From UBA7803 sp041690675 (GTDB lineage: Bacteria; Pseudomonadota; Gammaproteobacteria; Pseudomonadales; Azotimanducaceae): a stretch of 64,000 nucleotides of DNA. Below the pieces are notes generated by a model. That model saw nothing but the letters and a program-made list of their open reading frames with translations, searched no databases and was not told the origin of the DNA. The position numbers and the translations under genes are program-made. Shown here in pieces: positions 17,609 to 26,035 of the stretch. How positions within the stretch are numbered: position 1 is the stretch's first letter; the number at the start of each line of letters is the position of its first letter. The DNA lies in the NCBI GenBank assembly GCA_041690675.1, contig JAWLGU010000009.1, forward strand, positions 1 through 64,000. The letters run 5' to 3'.

Positions 17609-18259
17609 GTGTCGCGTTTCCTCAAGCCGGTGGTGTGGCTGATCTGCGGGGCGCCGCTGGTCTGGCTGGGGTACGCGGTGTCGGTGGAGGTCCGACATCC
17701 GGGAGCCGCACTCGGCGCCGATCCGGGTGAGGCCGTGGTCCTCTACCTGGGCGAGTGGGGGTTGCGGATGCTGCTCCTGGCCCTGGCGGTGACTCCGCTT
17801 CGACGCCGGCTGCGATGGCCGGAGCTGGCGCGGGTGCGGCGACTGGTGGGGCTGTTCGCATTCGCCTACCTGTCGCTGCACTTTGTGGCGTACCTCGGGT
17901 TCCTCGCGGAATTCGACTGGAGCCTCGTGGTCGAGGATCTCGGCGAGCGCACCTACATCACCGCCGGAGCGCTCGCGCTGCTGGCGCTGCTGCCACTGGC
18001 GGTCACCTCCACCCGAGGCTGGCAGCGGCGGCTGGGGCGGCGCTGGCGGGCGCTGCATCGGCTGGTATTCGCCGCCGCCGCCCTGGGCCTGTTGCACCTG
18101 CTGTGGCTCACCAAGGACGGCTACGGGGAAGTGCTGGCCTACCTGGTGATTTTTCTGGTACTCATGCTGGAACGACTCAGCCACTGGAGCAGACAACATG
18201 GACGATCTGGCCCGACAATCCTGCGAGCCGTGCAGCGGGGACTCTCCGGCGGTTCCTGA
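17609..18259 (+). CDS. msrQ: Heme-binding membrane subunit MsrQ (YedZ)
   Basis: This 216-residue inner-membrane protein belongs to the ferric reductase-like transmembrane family and feeds electrons from quinones or flavin reductase to MsrP. Membrane segments include WLICGAPLVWLGYAVSV and VRRLVGLFAFAYLSLHFVAYL, with heme-ligand candidates His in LSLHFVAYL, RALHRLVF and LLHLLWL. GTG 17609 follows the msrP stop by 16 nt. The last 62 nt overlap the next gene in another frame, so the C-terminal tail is longer than the membrane domain needs. Confidence 0.92.
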   Translation: MSRFLKPVVWLICGAPLVWLGYAVSVEVRHPGAALGADPGEAVVLYLGEWGLRMLLLALAVTPLRRRLRWPELARVRRLVGLFAFAYLSLHFVAYLGFLAEFDWSLVVEDLGERTYITAGALALLALLPLAVTSTRGWQRRLGRRWRALHRLVFAAAALGLLHLLWLTKDGYGEVLAYLVIFLVLMLERLSHWSRQHGRSGPTILRAVQRGLSGGS

Positions 18260-18539
18260 AAACGAGTGGCCCGTGCTGCTCGAGTCCCTGCCGGGGTGGA
18301 ACGTCGTCGAGGAGGACGGCGTACCGGTCCTGACCAGGACGTTCGAGGTGAAGAACTTCGTCCGGGCCCTGGAGCTCGCCAACGCCCTCGGCGCGCTGGC
18401 CGAGCAGGAGAACCATCACCCGCGGCTGGTGGTGGAGTACGGACGCTTGACGGTGGCCTGGTGGACCCACGCGATCAACGGGCTGCATCGCAACGACTTC
18501 ATCATGGCGGCGAGGGCTGAAGCAGCGATCAGCGATTAG
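18198..18539 (+). CDS. phhB: Pterin-4a-carbinolamine dehydratase
   Basis: This 113-residue protein has the family signature ENHHPRLVVEYGRLTVAWW followed by THAINGLHRND. PhhB recycles the 4a-hydroxytetrahydrobiopterin made by aromatic amino acid hydroxylases. No phenylalanine hydroxylase gene lies nearby, and in many bacteria the protein instead supports molybdopterin enzymes; the position just after msrPQ fits that idea, which is inference. The start overlaps msrQ by 62 nt; the N-terminal Cys-rich part (CEPCSGDSPAV) is typical of the family, supporting ATG 18198. Confidence 0.9.
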   Translation: MDDLARQSCEPCSGDSPAVPENEWPVLLESLPGWNVVEEDGVPVLTRTFEVKNFVRALELANALGALAEQENHHPRLVVEYGRLTVAWWTHAINGLHRNDFIMAARAEAAISD

Positions 18540-18555
18540 CGGGCAGCATTGAGCT

Positions 18556-18648
18556 CGCTTTCCGCTCTCCGCTTTCCGCTTTCCGCTGGAGAGTGGTCGC
18601 TAGATTCAGCGCATGGCGCCTCCTGCGGATAGCGGACAGCGGACAGCG
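18556..18648. repeat. Dispersed palindromic repeat, copy A
   Basis: Left arm 18556-18579 and right arm 18625-18648 are 24 nt each and complementary at 21 positions; both are built from 7-bp units like AGCGGAC. The element fills the gap between the phhB stop and the aroG stop, two convergent genes. The core and right arm match copy B at 31558-31656 (shared TGCGGATAGCGGAC). It may be a REP-like element acting as a bidirectional terminator. Confidence 0.8.
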
Positions 18649-19704
18649 CTACTCCATCCTCTTCTTGCTTGCCGCCGCCAGCGCTGCCAGCGCCTCGACG
18701 CTGTCGTCCCAGCCGATGCACGCATCGGTGATGCTCTGGCCGTAGGTCATGGTCTCGGGGCGGCCGATTTTCTGGCTGCCTTCCACCAGATTGCTTTCCA
18801 GCATGACGCCGAAGATGCGCGGTTCCCCCTCGGCGATCTGCCCGCACACGTCGCTGCAGACCGCGAGCTGCCGACGGTGATCCTTGTTGCTGTTGGCGTG
18901 GCTCATGTCGATCATGACCCGGTTGGTCAGCCCGGCCTGCTCGAGCAGCCGGCTGGCGTAGTGGACGGAGGGGTTGTCGTAGTTGGGCTTGCCGCCGCCG
19001 CCGCGCAGGATCAGGTGGCAGTCGGGATTGCCGGCGGTGGAGAAGATGGCTGAATGCCCCCGTTTGGTCACCGAGAGGAATATGTGCGGATGGGCGGCGG
19101 AGGCGATGGCGTCCACGGCGACCTGGATGGAGCCGTCCGTGGAGTTCTTGAAGCCGACGGGGCAGGAGAGGCCGGAGGCCAGTTGCCGGTGCACCTGGCT
19201 TTCCGTGGTGCGCGCGCCGATGGCGCCCCAGCTCACCAGGTCGGCCAGGTATTGCGGCGAGATGGGGTCCAGGTACTCCGTACCGGTGCCGAGGCCACGG
19301 TCGGCGATGTCCCGCAGCAGCCCGCGGGCGAGCCGCAAGCCGGTATTGATGTCGAAGGAGTTGTCCAGGTGCGGATCGTTGATGAGGCCCTTCCAGCCCA
19401 CGGTGGTGCGCGGCTTCTCGAAGTACACCCGCATGACGATGAGCAAATGCTCCCGGTGACGCTCCGCCAGCTCGTGCAGCCGCTCGGCGTATTCCAGGGC
19501 CGCTCTGGGATCGTGGATGGAACACGGGCCGATCACCACCATCAGCCGCGGGTCCCGGCCGTGCAGGATGTCGCCGATGGCTTTGCGGGTGGTGAACGTG
19601 GTTCGGGAGGCCGCGGCGGTGATGGGCAGCTCCTCGATCAGCGCCTCGGGGGCGATCACCTCTTCCATGCCGGTGATGCGGATATCGTCGGTGAGGTACT
19701 TCAT
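18649..19704 (-). CDS. aroG: 3-deoxy-7-phosphoheptulonate synthase (class I DAHP synthase)
   Basis: The first shikimate-pathway enzyme joins phosphoenolpyruvate and erythrose 4-phosphate. The protein (351 residues) is of the E. coli AroF/G/H type: VVIGPCSIHDPRAALEYAERL, the metal-ligand Cys in GPCSIHD, KPRTTVGWKGL, and IDMSHANSNKDHRRQ. The N-terminal extension that gives feedback control by aromatic amino acids is present. I cannot say which amino acid inhibits it, so aroG is a generic symbol. The stop abuts repeat copy A. Confidence 0.94.
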   Translation of the reverse strand: MKYLTDDIRITGMEEVIAPEALIEELPITAAASRTTFTTRKAIGDILHGRDPRLMVVIGPCSIHDPRAALEYAERLHELAERHREHLLIVMRVYFEKPRTTVGWKGLINDPHLDNSFDINTGLRLARGLLRDIADRGLGTGTEYLDPISPQYLADLVSWGAIGARTTESQVHRQLASGLSCPVGFKNSTDGSIQVAVDAIASAAHPHIFLSVTKRGHSAIFSTAGNPDCHLILRGGGGKPNYDNPSVHYASRLLEQAGLTNRVMIDMSHANSNKDHRRQLAVCSDVCGQIAEGEPRIFGVMLESNLVEGSQKIGRPETMTYGQSITDACIGWDDSVEALAALAAASKKRME

Positions 19705-19732
19705 GGGGCTGCTCGTGTCTCCGGAGACGGCG

Positions 19733-19761
19733 TTTATACGTGTACAATCGCCGCTTGGAAA
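19733..19761 (-). promoter_or_regulatory. Promoter of aroG
   Basis: On the minus strand TTTCCA (19761-19756; 4 of 6 to TTGACA) is followed after 17 bp by TATAAA (19738-19733). A plus-strand TACAAT at 19743-19748 overlaps it and may serve the holD-like gene, so the two divergent promoters would interleave. Confidence 0.5.
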
Positions 19762-19786
19762 GTTTCGAGGCGGAGCCTACCCGGCA

Positions 19787-20437
19787 ATGACAGACGCGGC
19801 GCGCCGTCGGATCCTCGCCGATATGGGCATCGACGTCTGGCGACGGCGGGTGGCGGAGACCTCCGAGCCGCAGGCGGAGGCGGTGCCCCCCGCCGTGGCC
19901 GCGCACGCCGATGCGCCAGCTGAACCCCCCGTTTCGGCGCCCGCTGAAGCGGCCGCTGCCCCACGCCAGCCCTTCCGGAAACCGGTTGCCGTTCCGCAGG
20001 AGCGCTTCAGCGCCGTCGCCATCGCTGTCCCCGGAGCGGTTCTGCTGGTGGCCGATACGCCGTCGAAGGTCGAAGCGCGGTTGGCCAGGGACGTCCTCGG
20101 GGCTGCATCCGGTGCCTGGCGCGCGCGGCCGGTCAGCCGACGGTTCGACTGGCCGCCGGAGATCGGCGGCGAGAGCATCGGCAGCGATGCTCGAGCGGGC
20201 GACCGGGCGCTCGAGGCGTTCGTCGACAAGGACCTGGCCGATCACCGGGCCCGGGTGCTGCTGTGCACGGAGCCGCTGGCCGCGCGGCTGCCCGACCGCT
20301 GGCCCCATTGCCGGCGGCTGGTGATTCCGCCCCTGGGTGCCCTCGGCGGCGACGCGGGCGCCAAGAGGGCATTGTGGTCGGCCTTCGCCGCCGAACCGCA
20401 GGGCGGCAGCGAAGCCCCGGAGGAGGCCCCGTCGTGA
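19787..20437 (+). CDS. holD: DNA polymerase III psi subunit-like protein (HolD)
   Basis: This 216-residue protein resembles E. coli psi in layout: a short N-terminal helix RRRILADMGIDVWRRR, then after a long Ala/Pro linker (about 30-75) a core FSAVAIAVPGAVLLVADTP and the ending AKRALWSAFAAE. Psi bridges the clamp-loader to chi (HolC), whose gene is also in the window at 52705. The start of rimI overlaps its stop by 4 nt, and holD-rimI is the E. coli gene order. Identity rests on short matches and order. The protein is longer than E. coli psi because of the linker. Confidence 0.6.
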   Translation: MTDAARRRILADMGIDVWRRRVAETSEPQAEAVPPAVAAHADAPAEPPVSAPAEAAAAPRQPFRKPVAVPQERFSAVAIAVPGAVLLVADTPSKVEARLARDVLGAASGAWRARPVSRRFDWPPEIGGESIGSDARAGDRALEAFVDKDLADHRARVLLCTEPLAARLPDRWPHCRRLVIPPLGALGGDAGAKRALWSAFAAEPQGGSEAPEEAPS

Positions 20438-20901
20438 TCTCGTTTCGCGCCATGGAGCGGGCGGATCTCGATCAGGTGGTGGAGAATGAAGTTCGCGCCT
20501 ACCAGTTTCCGTGGACCCGAGGGAACTTCGGTGACTGTCTCGCGGCCAAACACGAGTGCTGGGTGGTACTGCAGGACGGCGAGGTGATCGGCCACGGCAT
20601 TCTCTCCGTGGCGGCAGGCGAGGCCCACCTGCTCAACGTCTGCATCCGCCGTGATCGGCAGGGCTTTGGCTTCGGCCGCGAGTTGGTGGCGCACATGCTC
20701 GGCCGTGCGCAGGTCCGCGGCGCCGACATGGTGTTCCTGGAGGTTCGGCCGTCGAACCTGGTGGCTCTGAGCCTGTACCGGTCCATGGGCTTCAACGAGA
20801 TCGGTGTGCGCAAGAACTACTACCCGGCGCAGTCCGGCCATGAGGACGCCCAGGTCATGGCGCTGGACCTCCGCCATGGCCCGGCCGCAGTCCAGGTATA
20901 A
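20434..20901 (+). CDS. rimI: Ribosomal protein S18-alanine N-acetyltransferase
   Basis: This 155-residue GNAT enzyme acetylates the N-terminal Ala of S18. The family start DLDQVVENEVRAYQFPWTRGNF, the acetyl-CoA loop RRDRQGFGFGRELVAHML and the C-terminal SLYRSMGFNEIGVRKNYYP are present. GTG 20434 is preferred: AGGAGG lies 8 nt upstream and the codon overlaps the previous stop as GTGA. Confidence 0.93.
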   Translation: MISFRAMERADLDQVVENEVRAYQFPWTRGNFGDCLAAKHECWVVLQDGEVIGHGILSVAAGEAHLLNVCIRRDRQGFGFGRELVAHMLGRAQVRGADMVFLEVRPSNLVALSLYRSMGFNEIGVRKNYYPAQSGHEDAQVMALDLRHGPAAVQV

Positions 20902-20902
20902 T
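20897..20902 (+). promoter_or_regulatory. Possible -10 element for prfC
   Basis: A perfect TATAAT sits across the rimI stop codon, about 40 nt upstream of prfC and followed by an A/T-rich leader. No good -35 is at the right distance, so this is tentative. Confidence 0.4.
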
Positions 20903-20941
20903 CGCGCGTTTTTCGCTTCAAATTTTTCGAATCAGTCGTCT

Positions 20942-22519
20942 ATGCAACACAAACAAGGCGTCTCCAATCGGCGGACGTTCGCCATCATTTCGCACCCGGA
21001 CGCGGGCAAGACCACCATGACCGAGAAGCTGCTGCTGTTCGGCAATGCCATTGCGCTCGCCGGTACGGTGAAGGCTCGCAAATCCGACCGCCACGCCACG
21101 TCCGACTGGATGAGCATGGAGCAGGAGCGGGGCATCTCGGTGACGACCTCGGTGATGCAGTTCCCCTATCGCGACGCGGTGGTGAACCTGCTCGACACCC
21201 CGGGGCACGAGGACTTTTCCGAGGACACCTACCGCACCCTCACCGCGGTGGACTCCGCCCTGATGGTCATCGACGGCGCCAAGGGCGTGGAGCCCCGCAC
21301 TATCAAGCTCATGGAGGTGTGCCGGCTGCGGGACACGCCGATCCTCACCTTCGTGAACAAGCTGGACCGGGAGATCCGCGATCCGGTGGAGCTCATGGAC
21401 GAGATCGAGGACATCCTGCAGATTCAGTGCGCGCCCATGACCTGGCCCATCGGCATGGGCAGGCGCTTCAAGGGTGTCTACGACCTCTACGGCGATCGCA
21501 TCGTCGGCTACCGGACCGGGCAAGGCCACCACATTCACGACTTTCCCGTCATCGAGGGACTCGACAGCGACGCCGCCCGGGCGCTGCTCGGTGACGAGTA
21601 CGACGACTTCGTCGGCGAGATCGAGCTGGTGCGTGGGGCGAGCCACACCTTCGACCACGCCGATTTTCTCGGCGCTACGCTGACGCCCGTCTATTTCGGT
21701 ACCGCGCTCGGCAACTTCGGCGTCCGGGAGATGCTCGACGATTTCGTCCGCTACGCTCCGCCACCCCAGGCCCGGCAGGCGGACGCCAGGACGGTGTCTC
21801 CGGCCGAGGAGACGTTCTCGGGATTCGTGTTCAAGATCCAGGCGAACATGGACCCCCGGCACCGCGATCGCATCGCGTTTCTGCGGGTGTGCTCGGGGCG
21901 CTACACCCAGGGCATGCGCATGCATCACGTCAGGCTCGGCAAGGACGTCAAGATCGCAGATGCAGTGACCTTCATGGCCGGAGACCGGGTGCGCACCGAG
22001 GAAGCGTTTCCCGGCGACGTCATCGGCCTGCACAATCACGGCACCATCCAGATCGGCGACACGTTCACGGCAGGCGAGCGGTTGAAGTTCCAGGGCATTC
22101 CCAACTTCGCGCCCGAGCTGTTCCGCCGCGTTCGGGTCAAGGACCCGCTGAAAACCAAGCAGCTCGAGAAGGGGCTCGACCAGCTTTCCGAGGAAGGCGC
22201 GAGTCAGGTGTTCAAGCCGCTGACGAAGAACGAGCTGGTGGTCGGGGCGGTCGGGGCCCTGCAGTTCGATCTCGTGGCGTACCGGTTGCGGGACGAGTAC
22301 CGCGCCGATTGCGTTTACGAAGACGCCAATGTTCACACGGCCCGCTGGGTGTACTGTAGCGATCCGAAGAAGCTCGAGGAGTTCAAGAGCAAGCTGCGCG
22401 ACTACCTGGCCATCGACGGTGGCGGCTACCTGACCTATCTGGCGCCGAGCCGTGCCAACCTGCAGCTCGCCATCGAGCGCTGGCCCGAAGTGGAGTTCCG
22501 CAAGACCCGCGAGCACTGA
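20942..22519 (+). CDS. prfC: Peptide chain release factor 3
   Basis: RF3 is the GTPase that recycles RF1 and RF2 from the ribosome after peptide release. The protein (525 residues) has G1 SHPDAGKTT, switch region QERGISVTTSVMQF, G3 DTPGHEDF, G4 NKLDRE and the C-terminal EF-G-like domains. The ATG at 20942 begins the conserved MQHKQGVSNRRTFAIIS start; a longer frame through rimI is not needed. Confidence 0.97.
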   Translation: MQHKQGVSNRRTFAIISHPDAGKTTMTEKLLLFGNAIALAGTVKARKSDRHATSDWMSMEQERGISVTTSVMQFPYRDAVVNLLDTPGHEDFSEDTYRTLTAVDSALMVIDGAKGVEPRTIKLMEVCRLRDTPILTFVNKLDREIRDPVELMDEIEDILQIQCAPMTWPIGMGRRFKGVYDLYGDRIVGYRTGQGHHIHDFPVIEGLDSDAARALLGDEYDDFVGEIELVRGASHTFDHADFLGATLTPVYFGTALGNFGVREMLDDFVRYAPPPQARQADARTVSPAEETFSGFVFKIQANMDPRHRDRIAFLRVCSGRYTQGMRMHHVRLGKDVKIADAVTFMAGDRVRTEEAFPGDVIGLHNHGTIQIGDTFTAGERLKFQGIPNFAPELFRRVRVKDPLKTKQLEKGLDQLSEEGASQVFKPLTKNELVVGAVGALQFDLVAYRLRDEYRADCVYEDANVHTARWVYCSDPKKLEEFKSKLRDYLAIDGGGYLTYLAPSRANLQLAIERWPEVEFRKTREH

Positions 22520-22548
22520 TGCCCGCGGCAACGCAGGCGGGGACGGAG

Positions 22549-22917
22549 ATGAGTGCAATCCTGGTCATCGACGACGACCCTGCCGTTCGTGAGGTGGTGC
22601 GCGAGATGCTGCGCGGCGAGGGCCACGAGGTGAGCACCGCCGACAATGGCCGACAGGCCCTGGAGGCCCTCGCCGCAGAGGTCTTCGACCTGGTCGTCAC
22701 CGATCTGATCATGCCCGAGCAGGAGGGCATCGAGACCATCGCCGAGATCCGCCGCCGCGACCCTGACATTCCCATCGTCGCCATGTCCGGCGGCGGCCGC
22801 CTCGGCCCGGGCGACTACCTCGAGACGGCCCGCTTCCTCGGCGCGGATGCCACGTTGGCGAAGCCCTTCGGGCGTCAGGAGCTGATCGCCACCGTCGAAG
22901 CACTGCTGGCCCGTTAG
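22549..22917 (+). CDS. Single-domain response regulator (CheY-like)
   Basis: This 122-residue protein is a receiver domain alone: VIDDDPA with acidic pocket, phospho-acceptor D52 in VVTDLIMPEQEG, Ser of VAMSGGG and Lys of LAKPFGRQEL. No output domain and no kinase neighbour are present, so its partner is unknown. ATG 22549 gives the usual receiver start and has GGGGACGGAG before it; ATG 22519, overlapping the prfC stop, is an alternative. The stop is 2 nt from the convergent fabY stop. Confidence 0.88.
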   Translation: MSAILVIDDDPAVREVVREMLRGEGHEVSTADNGRQALEALAAEVFDLVVTDLIMPEQEGIETIAEIRRRDPDIPIVAMSGGGRLGPGDYLETARFLGADATLAKPFGRQELIATVEALLAR

Positions 22918-22919
22918 GC

Positions 22920-24782
22920 TCAGCCGCTCATGTCGGAGAAGGGATCCTCCGTCGCAACCTGCACCGGCTTCGCGAAGCCGGGAATGCGGATGGCTTCGGC
23001 GGTGATCTCCAGATCCGCGCCCTCCAGCACGCCTTCGCCGAACCGGTAGATGGGCGCCATCTCGCCGCGGTCCGCGGCGGCGTCGTAGTCCAGGGCCGTC
23101 CGCTCCGTCTGCTCGAGGCGCCGGGCGTGGCCCTGCATGGCCTGCTTGCCCCAGCGGCGCTCCAGCATCTGCCGGGTTCGAGCCGGGGAGAGAAACAGCC
23201 CGGTGGCGTTGTTGCCGCCGAATCCCTTGGAATTGATGAGCGCGGCCTGCATCTGCTCCGGGTCCACCTCCAGGTGGTCGAGGGGCAGGTTCAGGTGGGA
23301 GGCGTGCACGTCGTCCGCCACGTGATCGATGGTGGTGATGCCGGGCAGCCAGCCGTGGGCCCAGAGCCCCAGCACCGCGGCGAGCTGATCGCCCCCCGCC
23401 GGGGCCATGGAATGCCCCAGGTAGGCCTTTACCGCCCCCACCGGCCAGCCCTCGATGCCGTGCACCCGGGCCAGCTCGTTCAGGATGTGGGATTCGGTGA
23501 CCCGATTCTGTGGGGTGCCGGTGCCGTGCGCCTGCACGTGGGTGCCCCGGCGCAGCCCGTCCTCACCCAGCATGGCCCGCGCCAGCCCCAGGGCCTTGGC
23601 CACGGTGAGGTAGTTGCCGATGCCCGGCCCGGGAATGGACTTCTTGTAACCGTCGGCGTTGACGAAGACGTCGGGCACCGAGCCGAGGATGCGGGCTCCC
23701 AGCTCCACCGCCAGCTCGTCGTCCATGAGCACGGCGTACACGGCGCCTTCCGCCACCGTGAAACCGCAGTTGTCGGAGAATGGCCGGCAGGCGCGGCGAT
23801 GGTCCGGATGATCGGTGCGGCCGTCGAGCTGCATCAGGGCTTCGTCTTCGGCCAGCGCGCCCATCGTGCGGTAGCCTTCGATGACGTCGGGCACCACGGG
23901 CGCCTCGGCGTTGCCCACCATGACCACCCGCTTGCGGCCGGCGCGGATGTCCGCGACGCCCTGACGCACGGCGTAGAGAAACGTGGCGCAGGCGCCGATG
24001 ATGCCGGCGGTGCCGCCCACGGACCCCAGCACGTAGGCGTTGATGAAATCGCCCGGCATCTCGGAAAGCCCGAGCGCTACGTTCTTCGACGTGGGACGCT
24101 TGCCGAGCAGCGGGTTCTGCAGCAGGCCCCCGTAGCCGTCGCTGTCGAGCTGACCCATGGCGCTGCCCGAGTACACGGCGAACTGGTCCGGCGCCACCAC
24201 CTCCTTCAGGCGCTCCAGCGCGATGCCGGTCGAACGAAGCGCGTCGGAAGCGCCGTAGACGGTGAGCTGCAGGCCGCGCGGGTGGTTGCGAGAGGGATAG
24301 AGCCTGCCTGGGTCGAAGCCGCTGGGAAGCTGTCCGGCGCTGGATACCCGGGACTTGCGGCGATCCGGGAACAGCACCTCGGCCCCCCCGGGCACCCGTA
24401 CCCGCACCGTGCGCTCGTCCACGTCGCTCACCTGCCATTCCGCGGGCACGTACTCGGGCAGATGGCGCCGGGCCATGGCGAAGGTTAGAGGATCGGAGGC
24501 TTCACCCCGCAGCAGGGCATTCCTGTGGCACGTCACGCTGTCGGGGTCGAACAGCTCGATGCGGCGCACCAGGGTGTGGGCGTCGATGTAGGCTCGGGTG
24601 CCGCTGTGGTCCGGGTCGGCTTCCAGGTTCATGAGCCGGCCGAGGCTGCGATAGGTGCGGCTGCGGTCGGCCTCGCTCAGACGCTCGACAACCAGCCGCC
24701 GATAGGCGTGGTGAAAGGAAACCCGGCCTGCGGGATTCACCCCGCCGAAGCCGACGATCACCGGCAGTCGCGGGCCTGCCAC
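22920..24782 (-). CDS. fabY: Beta-ketoacyl-ACP synthase FabY
   Basis: FabY condenses acetyl-CoA with malonyl-ACP to start fatty acid synthesis in Pseudomonas aeruginosa in place of FabH. The protein (620 residues) matches that large KAS type in many places: start LPVIVGFGG, SAGQLPSGF, FINAYVLGSVG and SKGFGGNNATG. The catalytic triad is C265 (GACATFLYA), H419 (AHGTGTP) and H457 (GHSMAP). The GTG at 24782 lies 5 nt after the thiolase stop; this frame stays open far into the thiolase gene but that part is out-of-frame shadow. Coupling to a thiolase suggests a shared role in acyl-chain initiation or turnover. Confidence 0.9.
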   Translation of the reverse strand: MAGPRLPVIVGFGGVNPAGRVSFHHAYRRLVVERLSEADRSRTYRSLGRLMNLEADPDHSGTRAYIDAHTLVRRIELFDPDSVTCHRNALLRGEASDPLTFAMARRHLPEYVPAEWQVSDVDERTVRVRVPGGAEVLFPDRRKSRVSSAGQLPSGFDPGRLYPSRNHPRGLQLTVYGASDALRSTGIALERLKEVVAPDQFAVYSGSAMGQLDSDGYGGLLQNPLLGKRPTSKNVALGLSEMPGDFINAYVLGSVGGTAGIIGACATFLYAVRQGVADIRAGRKRVVMVGNAEAPVVPDVIEGYRTMGALAEDEALMQLDGRTDHPDHRRACRPFSDNCGFTVAEGAVYAVLMDDELAVELGARILGSVPDVFVNADGYKKSIPGPGIGNYLTVAKALGLARAMLGEDGLRRGTHVQAHGTGTPQNRVTESHILNELARVHGIEGWPVGAVKAYLGHSMAPAGGDQLAAVLGLWAHGWLPGITTIDHVADDVHASHLNLPLDHLEVDPEQMQAALINSKGFGGNNATGLFLSPARTRQMLERRWGKQAMQGHARRLEQTERTALDYDAAADRGEMAPIYRFGEGVLEGADLEITAEAIRIPGFAKPVQVATEDPFSDMSG

Positions 24783-24787
24783 GGCGC

Positions 24788-25963
24788 TCAGTCCCGTTCC
24801 AGGGCGACGGCGGTGGCTTCGCCGCCGCCGATGCACAGGGCCGCGATGCCTCGCTTCTTGCCGAGGGTGTTCATGGCGTGGGTCAGGGTGACCAGCAGAC
24901 GGCTGCCGGTGGAACCGATGGGATGGCCCTGGGCGCAGGCACCGCCGTAGACGTTCACCCGGTCGGGATCCAGTCCCAGCTCCTGGATGGCGAGCATGGT
25001 CACCATGGCGAACGCCTCGTTGATCTCGAAGAGGTCCACGTCGTCGGCGCGCCAGCCGAGCTGGTCGAGGAGCTTGTCGATGGCGTCGATGGGCGCGAGG
25101 GTGAACTCGCTGGGGTGGCGGGAGTGGGTGGCGTGGCCGGCGATGCGGGCGAGGGGCGTCGCCCCGCCCAGGCGGTCCTCCCGGGCGACCACCAGCGCAG
25201 ACGCGCCGTCGGAAATGGAACTCGAGTTGGCGGCGGTGATGGTGCCATCGGGCTTGAAGGCGGGTTTGAGGGAGGGAATGCGCTCGATCTTCGCCTTCAA
25301 CGGCTGCTCGTCTTCGCTCACCATGGCGCCCGCCACCTCGATGGGGGCAATCTCCGACAGGGCGCCGGATTCCATGGCGGAGCGGGCGCGCTCCAGGGAG
25401 CGCACCGCGTACTCGTCCATGGCCTCGCGGGTGATCTGGTACGCGTCGGCGGTGCGCTGGGCGAAGGTGCCCATGGCCGCACCGGTCTCGGGGTCCTCCA
25501 GCCCGTCCAGGAACATGGCGTCCTTGAGGTCTGCGTGGCCCATACGCAGCCCGGTTCGAGCCTTGGCGATCAGGTAAGGGGCGTTGCTCATGCTCTCCAT
25601 ACCGCCGGCCACCACCACCTCGGCGCTGCCGGCGCGGATGAGATCGCTGGCGAGCATGGTGGCCTTCATTCCCGAGCCGCACACCTTGTTCACGGTGGTG
25701 GCGCCACAGCCATCCGGCAGCGCCGCCTGCCGCATGGCCTGCCGGGCCGGCGCCTGCTTCAGCCCGGCGCTGATCACGTTGCCCATGATCACTTCGCTGA
25801 TGGCTGCGTCGTTCACCCCATCGCCCACCGCGGCCTCGGCGCGGGTGACAGCGGCGCGGATGGCGTGGGCGCCGAGCTCGGGGGCGGAGAGCGTCGCGAG
25901 CCGCCCCTGAAAGCTGCCGATGGGGGTGCGCGCGGCGCTGACGATGTAGGCCTGGCTGCTCAT
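24788..25963 (-). CDS. Acetyl-CoA C-acetyltransferase (thiolase)
   Basis: This 391-residue thiolase has the three active-site blocks: nucleophile Cys in VNKVCGSGMKA, NEAFAM with GGACAQGHPIGSTG (His) and CIGGGEATA (second Cys). The pattern is that of biosynthetic acetoacetyl-CoA thiolases (AtoB/PhaA type), but a degradative role cannot be ruled out. ATG 25963 begins the conserved SSQAYIVSAARTPIG. A good -10, TAGAAT on the minus strand (26000-25995), lies upstream without a clear -35. It is the first gene of a two-gene unit with fabY. Confidence 0.93.
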   Translation of the reverse strand: MSSQAYIVSAARTPIGSFQGRLATLSAPELGAHAIRAAVTRAEAAVGDGVNDAAISEVIMGNVISAGLKQAPARQAMRQAALPDGCGATTVNKVCGSGMKATMLASDLIRAGSAEVVVAGGMESMSNAPYLIAKARTGLRMGHADLKDAMFLDGLEDPETGAAMGTFAQRTADAYQITREAMDEYAVRSLERARSAMESGALSEIAPIEVAGAMVSEDEQPLKAKIERIPSLKPAFKPDGTITAANSSSISDGASALVVAREDRLGGATPLARIAGHATHSRHPSEFTLAPIDAIDKLLDQLGWRADDVDLFEINEAFAMVTMLAIQELGLDPDRVNVYGGACAQGHPIGSTGSRLLVTLTHAMNTLGKKRGIAALCIGGGEATAVALERD

Positions 25964-26035
25964 GGTTCGACGGTCCCGCATATGACGTGGGCGCATTCTA
26001 CCCGGGCTGGCGGGTAATTCGGAGCCGCGCCCGGG

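Noticed and set aside
24783..25682. Extension of the fabY frame into the thiolase gene
   Set aside because: The added 300 codons encode low-complexity Arg/Gly-rich sequence out of frame with the thiolase; FabY homology begins at 24782.
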